Below are positions 26,099 to 35,798 of a DNA stretch of 64,000 nucleotides, in pieces. Source of the stretch: Lysinibacillus sphaericus (GTDB taxonomy: Bacteria; Bacillota; Bacilli; Bacillales_A; Planococcaceae); NCBI RefSeq assembly GCF_002982115.1, contig NZ_CP019980.1, positions 1,372,001-1,436,000 on the forward strand, written 5' to 3'. The translations under genes and the position numbers were made by a program. Numbering within the stretch: the stretch's first letter is position 1; every line of letters begins with the position of its first letter. The notes under the pieces are model-generated. The model had not been told where the DNA came from, did not search any database, and saw nothing but the letters and a program-made list of their open reading frames with translations.

Positions 26099-26919
26099 CG
26101 GAGTATAGTAGCCATAGAGAACAAGTAGCACAAGTTCATGGTGTGTCAGATAGACAAAATATCGTCGAAAATGCTTTATTACATGCATTCGAACCTTTTA
26201 TTTTTATAAAAGAAGTACCATTTATTAATTTTGGTAATATGACTGCTGGTGAATTAGCGAATGCATTTAGCGCTTACCCTATCGTGGTCAAATCCATTTT
26301 AGCGACGGTAAATGTTGCAGGAAGGGCGATTAAGCGAGATTTAGATATATCTATTGATACATATAGTGATAAGTTACCGAAAGAAAAAGCGGCTATTTTA
26401 GCAGGTTATATTAAACCGATGTTACCCAATGAACTTGCAATTCCTGCAATATGTGAGCTGGATAGATGGTTTTATGTAGATAAAGAAATAAGAAAATTTA
26501 AAGGTAGTTGGGAAAAAGCGATTCTTACTATTTTAAAAAAGAATGCAAGAACGGATGATTTTAAAAAAGTTAAGTTTGAATGTGATGGGGAAAACTTTCA
26601 ATTAGATGCAGTACATCCATCCAATGCGCCCTATAAGGTTGGTATCGATGTCAGGAGAATTGAGGCAAAACAAGATATCCATAAAAGAGCGGATGAAATC
26701 ATCAATAAGGCGAGAAAATTTAAAAAAATTTGTCCGAATGCTAGCTTTTACGCAATAATTTATTACCCATTTACGAGTGAACATATTAATTTACAAACCA
26801 GATTAAAAGATGAACATATTAATGGTGTTTTTTTTGCTACCGAATCATTTTCAAGCATTGAGCAGCAGACAAAGTATATTTTAAGTTCAGAAGGTTTACT
26901 GAAGGACGAGATTTATTAG
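26095..26919 (+). CDS. Probable type II restriction endonuclease
   Basis: A 274-residue protein starting at TTG 26095, inside the methyltransferase stop (TTGA overlap), with AAGAAGGGG ahead. A PD-(D/E)XK-like core is visible: Asp171 in FQLDAV, then a beta strand GIDVRRIEAK with Glu190-x-Lys192. The N-terminal 140 residues are helical (NIVENALLHAFEPFIFIKEVPF) and may bind the recognition site. The nuclease role comes from this motif plus translational coupling to a modification enzyme. I do not recognise a named isoschizomer family, so specificity is unknown. Confidence 0.75.
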   Translation: MTEYSSHREQVAQVHGVSDRQNIVENALLHAFEPFIFIKEVPFINFGNMTAGELANAFSAYPIVVKSILATVNVAGRAIKRDLDISIDTYSDKLPKEKAAILAGYIKPMLPNELAIPAICELDRWFYVDKEIRKFKGSWEKAILTILKKNARTDDFKKVKFECDGENFQLDAVHPSNAPYKVGIDVRRIEAKQDIHKRADEIINKARKFKKICPNASFYAIIYYPFTSEHINLQTRLKDEHINGVFFATESFSSIEQQTKYILSSEGLLKDEIY

Positions 26920-26977
26920 ATAATGAATAAATAATAGGTTATGTAGCAAAGTTAGAAATAATAAGGAGGAAACAACT

Positions 26978-27544
26978 ATGTCAAAGAAAAATAATGCGTT
27001 ATCACTCCAACAATGTGAGGAATTACTTCAAACTTTGCAAGAGCGATTTGAGAAAAATATGAATCGCCATCAAGGTCTTGATTGGACTTCAGTACAAGCA
27101 AAGCTCGAGACGAAAGCTGAAAAACTATGGTCACTCAATGAAATGGAAAGCACTGGCGGTGAGCCTGATGTCGTAGGGTATGACGAAAATACGGGAGAGT
27201 TTATTTTTTATGATTGTGCAACGGAGAGCCCGAAAGGTCGCAGAAGTGTTTGTTACGATCGTGAAGCATTGGAGTCAAGGAAGAAGCATCAACCAGAAAA
27301 TACGGCGATAGATATGGCAACGGCTATGGGCATTGAACTTTTAACAGAAGAACAATACCGAGCATTGCAGGAACTAGGTACTTTCGATTTAAAAACGTCG
27401 AGCTGGGTACAAACACCTGCAAATATTAGAAAGCTGGGCGGGGCCATCTTCTGTGATCGTCGCTACGATACAGTCTTTATGTACCACAATGGAGCGGATT
27501 CCTACTATGCTGCAAGAGGCTTCCGTGGTGCGCTTAAAGTATAA
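26978..27544 (+). CDS. DUF4256 family protein
   Basis: A 188-residue soluble protein: SLQQCEELLQTLQERFEKNMNRH, then LEMES-like NEMESTGGEPDVVGYD, FIFYDCATESPKGRRSVCYD, and a C-terminal WVQTPANIRKLGGAIFCDRRYDTVFMYHNGA...YYAARGFRG. This is the DUF4256 pattern, near full length for the family. Strong AAGGAGG. Function is unknown. It is not coupled to the restriction genes upstream (58-base gap). Confidence 0.88.
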   Translation: MSKKNNALSLQQCEELLQTLQERFEKNMNRHQGLDWTSVQAKLETKAEKLWSLNEMESTGGEPDVVGYDENTGEFIFYDCATESPKGRRSVCYDREALESRKKHQPENTAIDMATAMGIELLTEEQYRALQELGTFDLKTSSWVQTPANIRKLGGAIFCDRRYDTVFMYHNGADSYYAARGFRGALKV

Positions 27545-27697
27545 ATATAAATAACCTTCTAAAAGCTTTCTAGAGCGTTTATGCTGTTTGATAAAGCGCT
27601 AAAGCAAATCATTCATATAATAGCTTCTTCTAGCGTTTGAGGGCTAATCACCATAAGGAGAGTCCAAACGATGAAGAGATAGTTTTGCTCATAATGA

Positions 27698-27738
27698 AAA
27701 CAGTCATCCATGCAAATTAGCAGGGTGACTGTTTCTTT
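27698..27738 (+). terminator. Intrinsic terminator
   Basis: AAACAGTCA pairs with TGACTGTTT and TCTTTC follows. It probably ends the DUF4256 transcript. The rest of 27545-27811 shows no gene. Confidence 0.65.
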
Positions 27739-27811
27739 CGTATGAAAGCGGGAGCTAGTGAGAAATGTAAAGATAGTATTTCAACCAGCTCGTCTATTTT
27801 GAAACACAATG

Positions 27812-27846
27812 AAAAGGGTCACTAGGCTGGGAATAACCCTTTTTTA
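27812..27846 (-). terminator. Intrinsic terminator, downstream of the YjcZ gene
   Basis: AAAAGGGT pairs with AACCCTTTT. T runs on both strands make it bidirectional. Confidence 0.6.
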
Positions 27847-27877
27847 TAGAGAGGTGCAATGAATCTGTATGTTAGAA

Positions 27878-28048
27878 TTAGCAGTCTTCTTTGCTATTTA
27901 TGAAAGTAGCGCCAACAATAATTAAAAGAATAAATAATACAACGATTAGAGCGAATGTTGAACCATAGCCATTGTTATTACCGTATTCATAGTTACCGCA
28001 ATAATTGTTGTTCCAATTGCCTCCTACATTTCCGCCGAAGTATCCCAT
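27878..28048 (-). CDS. YjcZ family sporulation-type small protein
   Basis: A 56-residue protein starting MGYFGGNVGGNWNNNYCGNY, a Gly/Asn/Tyr-rich head, and ending in a single membrane helix FALIVVLFILLIIVGA. The head-plus-FALIVVLFILLIIVG combination is diagnostic of the YjcZ family, small proteins made during sporulation in Bacilli. AAAGGAGGG precedes ATG 28048. Confidence 0.92.
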   Translation of the reverse strand: MGYFGGNVGGNWNNNYCGNYEYGNNNGYGSTFALIVVLFILLIIVGATFINSKEDC

Positions 28049-28205
28049 GGAAAATCCCTCCTTTCTTCAATATATAGTATGTAAACTATAAAGAAGTGGA
28101 GGGGTGTTTATCCATTGGGGTAAGAAAAATAATGAAATCGCCATTAAAATCGCTGGAATCGCCAATAGCACAAATGAAATCGCCACAAAAACCATTTGTG
28201 CTTTG

Positions 28206-29942
28206 TTACATCGCAACCCAGTGATCTTTAGAAACTTCTACAAGTTGTGTATTGTCTAAGTTAAAACGGTTTACCATCAACTCTTCTTCGGTCATGACTT
28301 GGCGTTTCTTTTGTTTTTCAATGGCTGGATCTGGAATCGGAATTGACTGCAATAACATTTTGGTATAAGGATGTTGTGGGTTGGCATACAGCTCTTCGCT
28401 CTCTGCTAATTCTACAATTTTTCCTCCATACATAACAGCAACGCGATCGCTAATATGTTTGACCATCGACAAATCATGGGCGATAAATAAATAGGTTAAA
28501 CCTAAACGTTGTTGTAAATCTTTCAGTAAGTCCACAACTTGCTTTTGAATGGAAACATCTAGAGCAGACAGTGGTTCATCACATACTATAAAATTTGGCT
28601 CGACAGCTAAAGCGCGCGCAATGCCAATACGTTGGCGTTGCCCGCCACTAAATTCATGAGGGTAGCGTAAAGCATGTTCCTTTTTTAAGCCTACTAGTTC
28701 GAGTAATTCTTCAACTCGGGCACGACGTTGTTCTGTTGATGTCGTTAATTTATGTACATCAAGCGCTTCCCCGATAATATCAAGCACCTTTTTACGAGGG
28801 TTTAGTGATGAATAGGGATCTTGGAAAATAATTTGCATATGACGTCGCATACTTTTTAACTCATTTTTAGATAAGCGTGTAACAGGCACCCCTTTATACA
28901 ACACTTCACCATCTGTTGGTTCATGGAGCTGTAAAATCGTACGCCCTGTTGTTGATTTGCCTGAACCAGATTCACCAACGAGCCCCAATGTCTCACCAGG
29001 GAAAATACGGAATGATAAATCATCGACTGCCTTTAAAAGCTCACCTTTCTTTAAATCGAAATGTTTTGATAAATTGCGAACTTCAACAAGCGGTACAGTT
29101 AAATCTATATCTTGTGCTAGATGGGGTGGCTGTTTCGCTTCTTTTTTTTCATGAAGCTTTGGCAATGCGTTTAACAGACGCTTTGTATAGGGGTGCTGTG
29201 GGTTCGCAAATATTTCTTCCGTAGTGCCTTCCTCAACAATTTCTCCCTCTTTCATGACAATGACACGATCACACATACCTGCAACTACACCTAAATCATG
29301 CGTAATTAAGATAATAGATGTCCCTAGACGTTCTTGCATTTGCTTCATTATGCTTAAAATTTGTGCTTGGATTGTGACATCTAGTGCTGTTGTTGGTTCG
29401 TCAGCAATTAACAGGGCAGGGTTACAGGCAAGAGCCATGGTAATCATGACACGTTGACGCATACCACCACTAAATTCATGCGGGTACTGATGATAACGCT
29501 CCTCACTATTTTTTATACCAACAGATTTTAATAATTCAATCGTTTTTTCGTAGGCTTGCTTTTTAGTCATTTTTTGATGCTTCATTAAACCTTCAGCGAT
29601 TTGTTCACCAACACGAATGGTTGGGTTAGTGGAAGTCATGGGGTCTTGGAAAATCATACTAATATCTTTTCCCCGAATCGCTTCCATTTGTTTTTCCGTT
29701 TGTGTCACTAGATTGTCCCCTTGGAAAAGAATTGTTCCAGACTTTAAAAAAGAAGGGGGGGAAGGGAGAAGGCGCATGATGGATCGAGCCGTTACGCTTT
29801 TACCGCTACCAGATTCGCCTACAATGCCGACTGTTTCTCCTTTATTGACATAAAAGTTTACCCCTTTTACTGCTTCAAATTCACTTTCACCAGTAATAAA
29901 AGAAACGCGTAAATCTTGTATTTCAAGAATTTTTTCACTCAT
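28206..29942 (-). CDS. Fused dipeptide/nickel-type ABC ATPase (DppD-DppF in one chain)
   Basis: A 578-residue cytoplasmic protein with two complete ABC domains. The first (about 5-262) has Walker [13 protein letters not shown], signature FSGGMRQR and Walker [13 protein letters not shown]. The second (about 285-545) has [27 protein letters not shown] and [12 protein letters not shown]. Both end in oligopeptide C-terminal extensions ([30 protein letters not shown]). Such a fusion, as in GsiA/YejF, powers the whole transporter. The matching permeases and binding protein are divergent, 168 bases away, so the regulon probably shares this promoter region. Four AATCGC motifs and a weak hairpin lie just downstream at 28133-28202. 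Confidence 0.94.
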   Translation of the reverse strand: MSEKILEIQDLRVSFITGESEFEAVKGVNFYVNKGETVGIVGESGSGKSVTARSIMRLLPSPPSFLKSGTILFQGDNLVTQTEKQMEAIRGKDISMIFQDPMTSTNPTIRVGEQIAEGLMKHQKMTKKQAYEKTIELLKSVGIKNSEERYHQYPHEFSGGMRQRVMITMALACNPALLIADEPTTALDVTIQAQILSIMKQMQERLGTSIILITHDLGVVAGMCDRVIVMKEGEIVEEGTTEEIFANPQHPYTKRLLNALPKLHEKKEAKQPPHLAQDIDLTVPLVEVRNLSKHFDLKKGELLKAVDDLSFRIFPGETLGLVGESGSGKSTTGRTILQLHEPTDGEVLYKGVPVTRLSKNELKSMRRHMQIIFQDPYSSLNPRKKVLDIIGEALDVHKLTTSTEQRRARVEELLELVGLKKEHALRYPHEFSGGQRQRIGIARALAVEPNFIVCDEPLSALDVSIQKQVVDLLKDLQQRLGLTYLFIAHDLSMVKHISDRVAVMYGGKIVELAESEELYANPQHPYTKMLLQSIPIPDPAIEKQKKRQVMTEEELMVNRFNLDNTQLVEVSKDHWVAM

Positions 29943-30110
29943 CGAATGCTCATCCTTTTATAAATTTTAAATATTCTTATTGACGAAATGTAGTCGTTCA
30001 TACATACTATACTATACAGGTAGGGATTGTACAATATAACCTGTGATGTAAATTATTTCGTTTGATTTTCATACCTTACTACTATAGTAAACGAAGAAAG
30101 GAGGAAATAC

Positions 30111-31541
30111 ATGATTAATTTTCAGAATATTATAAAGTTTGAGGGAAATTATTATTTCAAGCGGGTTTTTAGCGAGATAACGAGGAAACATAGTTATTCA
30201 ATTGCACTATTTTTACTAGGATTCCCAGTTCATGTTGTTACATATTTTTTATATTTGTTAAAAAAGGATAAAAATTTATATGTGCCGTTGTTTGCACAAA
30301 TGAAACAACAATTTATTTCAGAGGGAAAAGTACATGCTTGGGCAGCGGAATATAGGCTACAGGAACAAACAAAGGCTGCATTTTTTAATAAATCACTGAA
30401 TGAACGTCAACTGGATTTGGTTGTTAATCAATTAACAGAACAAAAGCTACATAGAGAAGTTGAAAAAATATTAGCAAACGATGGTTTAGCAAAGCCTTCT
30501 TATAAAAGCTATTTTAGTGAACTGCTTGAAAATCCACTGTTTTTAGTTTTGTCATTTATTCCAGGCGTTTTTATGTATATTTTCCTTATCTTATGTAGTA
30601 ACGCATTTAGTCGGTTTATCGTTGAACGTTTAGTTCAAAGTGCCTTTGTCATCGTTGGTGTTGCCACATTAGTATTTACGATTTTATATTTATCACCATT
30701 TGACCCTGCTCGCAATTTGCTAGGTATTGAGGCAACACCTGAACAAGTCGCAAATTTTAATAAAATTTATGGACTCGATCAACCTTATTTAGTGCAGCTT
30801 TGGCATTCTTTATCTGGACTGTTTACGTTTGATTTAGGTAATTCGTTTGAAGGCAAGGAAAATATTACGCAAAGTATTATGAATAAATTTCCTGTGACAT
30901 TGGAAATTGCCCTATTGTCATTACTAATGGCGGTGGCGATTGCCATTCCTGTTGGGATCATCTCAGCGGTAAGGCCAAATTCTTTTGCAGATTATGCGTT
31001 TATGTTTATCGCACTTATTGGTTTATCCATACCGAGCTTCTGGCAAGGTTTGATTTTTATTTTAACGTTTTCATTAAAATTACAATGGTTCCCAGCTACG
31101 TATAATCCGAATAATTGTTTATCCATTGTTATGCCAGTTGTTGTATTAGGTACTTCTATTACAGCGTCGATTGCTCGCATGACAAGGTCAAGCATGCTTG
31201 AAGTGATTCATGAGGATTATATTATTACTGCCAAAGCGAAAGGATTGAGTGAGCGCAAGGTTATCACCAAGCATGCGATTCGCAATGCAATGATTCCTAT
31301 TGTTACAGTAATCGGTCTGTTATTTGGTGGTATGCTTGGCGGTGCTTCTGTTACAGAGAAAGTCTTTAACATCAGTGGTATTGGTAGCTATATCGTTGAT
31401 AAACAATTTATTCCGGATATACCGGCACTCCTTGGAGGGGTTGTCTATATTGCGATTACGATTTCGATTGTCAACATGGTGATCGACGTGCTATATGCAT
31501 TCTTTGATCCACGTATTCGTTCAAAAATGAAGAAATCTTAG
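30111..31541 (+). CDS. Peptide ABC permease (DppB-type) with N-terminal extension
   Basis: A 476-residue membrane protein. The normal permease begins only at about residue 168 (FIVERLVQSAFVIVGVATLVF, LSPFDPARNLLG) and runs to the end with the EAA loop at about 365-395 (YIITAKAKGLSERKVITKHAIRNAMIPI). The first 165 residues are extra: two hydrophobic segments (about 28-50 and 143-162) flanking a soluble helical stretch rich in Lys, Glu and Gln. Typical DppB/OppB proteins are about 310-340 residues. AAAGGAGGAAATAC precedes the ATG. The next permease starts 16 bases downstream. Confidence 0.93.
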   Translation: MINFQNIIKFEGNYYFKRVFSEITRKHSYSIALFLLGFPVHVVTYFLYLLKKDKNLYVPLFAQMKQQFISEGKVHAWAAEYRLQEQTKAAFFNKSLNERQLDLVVNQLTEQKLHREVEKILANDGLAKPSYKSYFSELLENPLFLVLSFIPGVFMYIFLILCSNAFSRFIVERLVQSAFVIVGVATLVFTILYLSPFDPARNLLGIEATPEQVANFNKIYGLDQPYLVQLWHSLSGLFTFDLGNSFEGKENITQSIMNKFPVTLEIALLSLLMAVAIAIPVGIISAVRPNSFADYAFMFIALIGLSIPSFWQGLIFILTFSLKLQWFPATYNPNNCLSIVMPVVVLGTSITASIARMTRSSMLEVIHEDYIITAKAKGLSERKVITKHAIRNAMIPIVTVIGLLFGGMLGGASVTEKVFNISGIGSYIVDKQFIPDIPALLGGVVYIAITISIVNMVIDVLYAFFDPRIRSKMKKS

Positions 31542-31557
31542 GAGGAGAGGGGATAGT

Positions 31558-33054
31558 GTGAAATTCATCTCGAATGTTAAGCTGCTAATGAAAATAACGC
31601 AAGAATATGTCAATGCACAGTTTACCATTGTCTTTTCTGCTATTTTTTCAGTGCTGTTTTTACTAAATAGTTTTAATTTTGCTGACGGTGTATGGCGTCC
31701 CTATATCCTTGGGCTATTTTTCATTTACGTTGCTACGACTTTATATGTATGGGTCGCAACGTGGCAAATAAAAAAAGATTTAGCTAAACAACGAGAAATT
31801 CAAAAGCGAACAAGATTGCTTGGTTACCCATTAATGCTAACAGTACTAGTGGGTAATGTATTTGCAGCAGGTTTCGGATTTATGCTCGCAACAAAAAATA
31901 AAACGGCAGAATATACTTTTGCCATCTATGCCTTCATTACACAAATTTTTATTATCGGTATTTCGGCACTCAATTTATTTAAGCCGTATGTAGTCGATAC
32001 ATTTTTATTCGCAATGGGTGCGTTTTTAGCACTCGCTGTCTTTTATGCCGTGATGGCTATACTTGTAGCGCGTTACGTTACGGCTAGTAATGCGCCAAAA
32101 TGGATGATACCCCTTGGTGTGGTGTTACTTTTACCTACACTAACTGGCAATTTATTTTCATTACTGCTTGGCTTGACGTTAATTAAAAAAGCACGTAATA
32201 CGGATCCATCGGCAGTAGAAAAATGGCAAAAAATATGGAATAAAATCTTGCGCAATACGATGGCTGTATTCGGCATGTTCTTCATTATTTTTATGTTCTC
32301 GCTGTCGGTCGTGAGTTCATGGACATTTGATTACGATTTTGCCGTGCAAAATAATTATAGTGCCTTGCTACAGACGCCATCTTTAGACTATCCGCTCGGA
32401 ACTGATAATTTTGGTCGGGATTTATTTTCTAGAATCGTATTTGGTGCTCAAATTTCATTAATTGTTGGTTTCTTTTCTACAATTATACCAGCTGTAATAG
32501 GAGGAGCACTCGGTGCGTTTTCAGGCTATTACGGAAAAAATACAGATAACATTATCATGCGTTTGCTAGATATTTTATATGCTATCCCAGGCATTTTACT
32601 AGCTATTGCAATTATTGCAGCATTTGGCGCAAATACAGTGAACTTAATTATTGCATTGAGTGTAGGGGCTATTCCAACCTATGCACGAACGATGCGCGCC
32701 AATGTCATGCAAATTGCCAATTTTGAATTTGTTGAATCAGCAAAGGCGCTAGGCGTATCAGATGCCGCCATTATTTTTAAACATATCGTACCGAACGCTC
32801 TTGCTCCGATGATAGTAAAAGCGACTTTAACAATTGGCGGAGCGGTCATATCGACTAGTAGTTTAAGCTTCCTTGGCCTCGGTATAGAGCCGCATATACC
32901 AGAATGGGGCAATATTTTAAAAGTAGGTAGTACGTATTTAGAAACCAATGCTTATGTGGCTATTTTCCCAGGGTTATGCATTATGTTACTCGTCTTATCG
33001 TTTAATTTTTTCGGCGATGGATTACGTGATGCCCTTGATCCTAAAACAAATTAA
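31558..33054 (+). CDS. Peptide ABC permease (DppC-type) with N-terminal membrane extension
   Basis: A 498-residue protein from GTG 31558 (GGAGAGGGG ahead). The canonical DppC part starts near residue 225 (NTMAVFGMFFIIFMFSL) and contains YPLGTDNFGRDLFSRIVFGA and the EAA loop FVESAKALGVSDAAIIFKHIVPNALAP. The first 220 residues add about five membrane helices not found in standard DppC (about 290-300 residues). With the extended partner permease this makes a larger than usual membrane core. The binding-protein gene follows after 25 bases. Confidence 0.93.
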   Translation: MKFISNVKLLMKITQEYVNAQFTIVFSAIFSVLFLLNSFNFADGVWRPYILGLFFIYVATTLYVWVATWQIKKDLAKQREIQKRTRLLGYPLMLTVLVGNVFAAGFGFMLATKNKTAEYTFAIYAFITQIFIIGISALNLFKPYVVDTFLFAMGAFLALAVFYAVMAILVARYVTASNAPKWMIPLGVVLLLPTLTGNLFSLLLGLTLIKKARNTDPSAVEKWQKIWNKILRNTMAVFGMFFIIFMFSLSVVSSWTFDYDFAVQNNYSALLQTPSLDYPLGTDNFGRDLFSRIVFGAQISLIVGFFSTIIPAVIGGALGAFSGYYGKNTDNIIMRLLDILYAIPGILLAIAIIAAFGANTVNLIIALSVGAIPTYARTMRANVMQIANFEFVESAKALGVSDAAIIFKHIVPNALAPMIVKATLTIGGAVISTSSLSFLGLGIEPHIPEWGNILKVGSTYLETNAYVAIFPGLCIMLLVLSFNFFGDGLRDALDPKTN

Positions 33055-33079
33055 CTTATTATATTGGAGGAAAAGACAG

Positions 33080-34891
33080 ATGAACAAAAAATTATTTACA
33101 TTGGCTACATCAGCAACTGTTGCTGCGGTTGCGTTAGCTGGTTGTGTAGAAACAAAATCAAATGTAGAAAATAAAGATGATCAATCAGAAACAGCTAGTA
33201 CTAAACCAGTTCTTGAAGTGCTTGGGATGGCTTCACAAGAACAAGATATGAATATTGTACGAGACCAATTAGTGAAAAATGGTTTTGAAGTAAAGTTAAA
33301 TATTCAACCAGACTTCGGTTCTTACTCGGCACAAAAAGATGCTGGCAACTATGATGTAGCGGTATCTAGCTGGACAACTGTAACCGGCAATCCTGACTAT
33401 GCAGTAAGAGGGTTATTTAAAACAGGTGGAGATTACAGTGTGACTGCCGATGCCACTATCGATAAATTAATAGATGAAGCGAGTACGTTAACGGGAGATG
33501 CTGCAAAAGAGAAGTATAAAGAGCTAGAGCAAGCATTAGTGTTTGATAATGCGTATATTGCACCATTATATATTTCTCAAAAGTTCCAAGGGATTTATGC
33601 AAAAGAAGTAAACCCAGACACTGTCCGTTTACCAAAATCACGTGCACAAGCATGGGAAACAATTTCATTTAATGATACCGCTAAAAATGCAACAGATACA
33701 TTAGTTTTACATCAAGGGATTGCTTCCTTAACTTCTCTTGACCCGGTAAAAGGAAATGACGGTTCCATTAATACATTAAATACTAATATGTATGTACGAT
33801 TAGTGAATTTATCTGATACGGATGAGGTCGTTTCTAATGGTTCACTATCTTATCAACACGCTATTTCCGAAAATAACAAAGAATACTATTTCGTCTTACG
33901 TGATGATATCAATTTTGCTAAGGTGGAAAATGGCAAAGCGGTAGATACTGGCGACTTAGTATCGGCTGAAGACGTTGTATTCTCTTTACAGCGCGCAAAA
34001 GATCAAAATTCAGTACCAGATCACCGCACATACTCTATTCATGAGAATATTGACTCTGTAGAAATTGTTTCAGATATAACTGCACTTGAAGCGGTGAAAA
34101 CGTCTGACGGTCAATCAGTTTTAGATGAATTATCGGCTAAACTTCCTGCAGCGATTGCACAAGTTGTAACGGACGAAGCGAGTGTAGATAATGCAGCAGG
34201 TAAATATCAAGTTGTGAAAATTACAACACCGAATCCTTTCCCACAAGTGCTAAACTATTTAGCTCACCAATCGGGCGGAATTGTGTCTGAAGCGGCAGTT
34301 AAAGCAGTCAATACATTTGACGTAGAAAGTTATGACCCAAATGTAAATGTGGCATACGGTGACCAAGCTACTGTAACAGAAGGGGCAACATATGCCAATC
34401 ATTTAGCGGCATCTGGACCTTACATTTTAGTTCAAAAAAATGATTATGAAGCAACGTTTGTCAAAAACCCAGCTTACCAAGTAGGGACTGAAAACGAGCC
34501 GAAAATTAATCATATTAACGTTCGATTCATTGAAGATAATGACTCAGCACTTTCTGCTCTTCGTAATGGTGAAATTGACGTATTACAATCTGTGCCTGAA
34601 ACGAAAATTGATGTTGTAAAAGGTGATGCAAACTTAGCGTTAAAAACAGCGGATAGTAATGCTGTATCATATTTATTAATCAATCCAAAAGGCCGTGAAG
34701 TTTCGAAATCTGCAGACTTGCGTAAAGCCATCCTTTACTCGATCAACCAAGATGAATTTATTAGTTTCTATCAAGGTAATAAAAAACCAGCCGTTTCAAC
34801 AGTTTCCCCACTTGTTGACACAGGCCTAAAATTAACAGCAGATAGCACAAAGGTAAAAGAATTTCTAAGTGCTTATAAAGCTAGTAAATAA
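33080..34891 (+). CDS. Peptide-binding lipoprotein with circularly permuted SBP_bac_5 order
   Basis: A 603-residue lipoprotein (lipobox ALAGC, Cys22). Start ATG 33080 follows TTGGAGGAA. In ordinary DppA/OppA proteins the mature N-terminus reads like TLVLHQGIASLTSLDP and the last quarter like NYDVAVSSW...PDY...IAPLY. Here the last-quarter material (QLVKNGFEVKLNIQPDFG through NAYIAPLYISQKFQGI, ending AWETISF) comes first, at residues about 44-197. The usual beginning follows at 206, and the protein stops at LSAYKASK, exactly where the family normally continues into the piece found at the front. It works with the adjacent permeases and the divergent fused ATPase. Permutation is inferred from family knowledge. 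Confidence 0.88.
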   Translation: MNKKLFTLATSATVAAVALAGCVETKSNVENKDDQSETASTKPVLEVLGMASQEQDMNIVRDQLVKNGFEVKLNIQPDFGSYSAQKDAGNYDVAVSSWTTVTGNPDYAVRGLFKTGGDYSVTADATIDKLIDEASTLTGDAAKEKYKELEQALVFDNAYIAPLYISQKFQGIYAKEVNPDTVRLPKSRAQAWETISFNDTAKNATDTLVLHQGIASLTSLDPVKGNDGSINTLNTNMYVRLVNLSDTDEVVSNGSLSYQHAISENNKEYYFVLRDDINFAKVENGKAVDTGDLVSAEDVVFSLQRAKDQNSVPDHRTYSIHENIDSVEIVSDITALEAVKTSDGQSVLDELSAKLPAAIAQVVTDEASVDNAAGKYQVVKITTPNPFPQVLNYLAHQSGGIVSEAAVKAVNTFDVESYDPNVNVAYGDQATVTEGATYANHLAASGPYILVQKNDYEATFVKNPAYQVGTENEPKINHINVRFIEDNDSALSALRNGEIDVLQSVPETKIDVVKGDANLALKTADSNAVSYLLINPKGREVSKSADLRKAILYSINQDEFISFYQGNKKPAVSTVSPLVDTGLKLTADSTKVKEFLSAYKASK

Positions 34892-34910
34892 AGTATCTGC
34901 CACTTTAGGT

Positions 34911-34954
34911 AAAGCACTTCAAAGCCATTTTTTATGGTTGAAGTGCTTTTTTTA
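34911..34954 (+). terminator. Intrinsic terminator
   Basis: AAAGCACTTCAA and TTGAAGTGCTTT form a perfect 12-base stem with a T7 tail. It ends the ABC operon. Confidence 0.93.
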
Positions 34955-35044
34955 GTACAAAGCTACATTATTTGTTTAAAATTGGAACTTTTCAGAGTTT
35001 TAATCGTATATGAAGAAAAAAGATAAAGAAGGGGAGTTAGGCAT

Positions 35045-35383
35045 TTGCGAAAGAAAGATGTACTCATTATGCTAGTCACTTTGATTGTAGAAGGAATCAT
35101 TACTTACTTGATTGCATCGTTTTTCTCTGTTCGATTTATCGAAATTATGTTTTTTGTTGGTTTTGCCATTGCAGGTGGAATTTTTTACTTTTTGAGTAGT
35201 GGTGGACCAATGGCTAGATACAATGAAGTTCAAGTTACTGCTCAAACAGGAATCATTCACAAAAACGAGCAATTTACTACCAAGAAAGGTCCGATATTTT
35301 TGGCTTCGGTATTATTTTGTTTAATTGGACTGGTGTTTTTTCTCCTATTAATTGCAGAGATTATTCCACCTAGTACAAAGTAA
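35045..35383 (+). CDS. Small membrane protein (DUF3899-like)
   Basis: A 112-residue protein with three hydrophobic segments (about residues 5-25, 30-50 and 84-104) and a middle soluble stretch GPMARYNEVQVTAQTGII. The layout fits DUF3899-type membrane proteins. The start is TTG 35045, since AAGGGGAG is 8-9 bases ahead and no better ATG exists. Function is unknown; single gene. Confidence 0.68.
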   Translation: MRKKDVLIMLVTLIVEGIITYLIASFFSVRFIEIMFFVGFAIAGGIFYFLSSGGPMARYNEVQVTAQTGIIHKNEQFTTKKGPIFLASVLFCLIGLVFFLLLIAEIIPPSTK

Positions 35384-35439
35384 TATAGAAAAGTTATGCA
35401 GCTCTTATTCCGACTTTACAAAATACTTTACTTACATTA

Positions 35440-35480
35440 AAAAGCCCTTCTACCATTCTCCAACGGTTAGAAGGGCTTTT
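35440..35480 (+). terminator. Intrinsic terminator
   Basis: AAAAGCCCTTCTACC pairs with GGTTAGAAGGGCTTTT (one bulge). It ends the membrane-protein transcript. Confidence 0.85.
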
Positions 35481-35597
35481 GCTGTTGACATAATAAACCA
35501 AAATAGTGGACATTCTAGTGTTCGTTGTAAATCAACGAAACGAATAATTCACATAGTAATTGGAAAGTACTTTAAGAAAAAGTCGGAGTTGATTGTT

Positions 35598-35798
35598 GTG
35601 ATATTTAATCAAGATAAAGAAATTTACTGCTATAGCTGTCGTAAAAAGACGGTCTTTACATGTAAAGATCGACACAATAAAAGCGGAGTAGAAAGTCATT
35701 GCAGTGAATGTAGCGGCATTTGGTTTGAATGGCAAAATCGAGCCGTTGAGCGAGAAATGGAAAAGTGGGTTGAATATAACCACAAAATCGTCAATTAA
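35598..35798 (+). CDS. Small zinc-ribbon protein
   Basis: A 66-residue protein with CYSC (residues 11-14), a single Cys in VFTCKD and CSEC (about 35-38), a likely four-Cys zinc ribbon, followed by a helical charged tail. Start GTG 35598 has CGGAG 8-9 bases upstream; the frame is open further up but reads through the terminator of the preceding gene. The partner is unknown. Confidence 0.6.
   Translation: MIFNQDKEIYCYSCRKKTVFTCKDRHNKSGVESHCSECSGIWFEWQNRAVEREMEKWVEYNHKIVN

Noticed and set aside
28133..28202. Four AATCGC motifs as a CRISPR-like or direct repeat array
   Set aside because: Units are only 6-8 bases with irregular spacing, so not an array; noted with the ABC ATPase gene.
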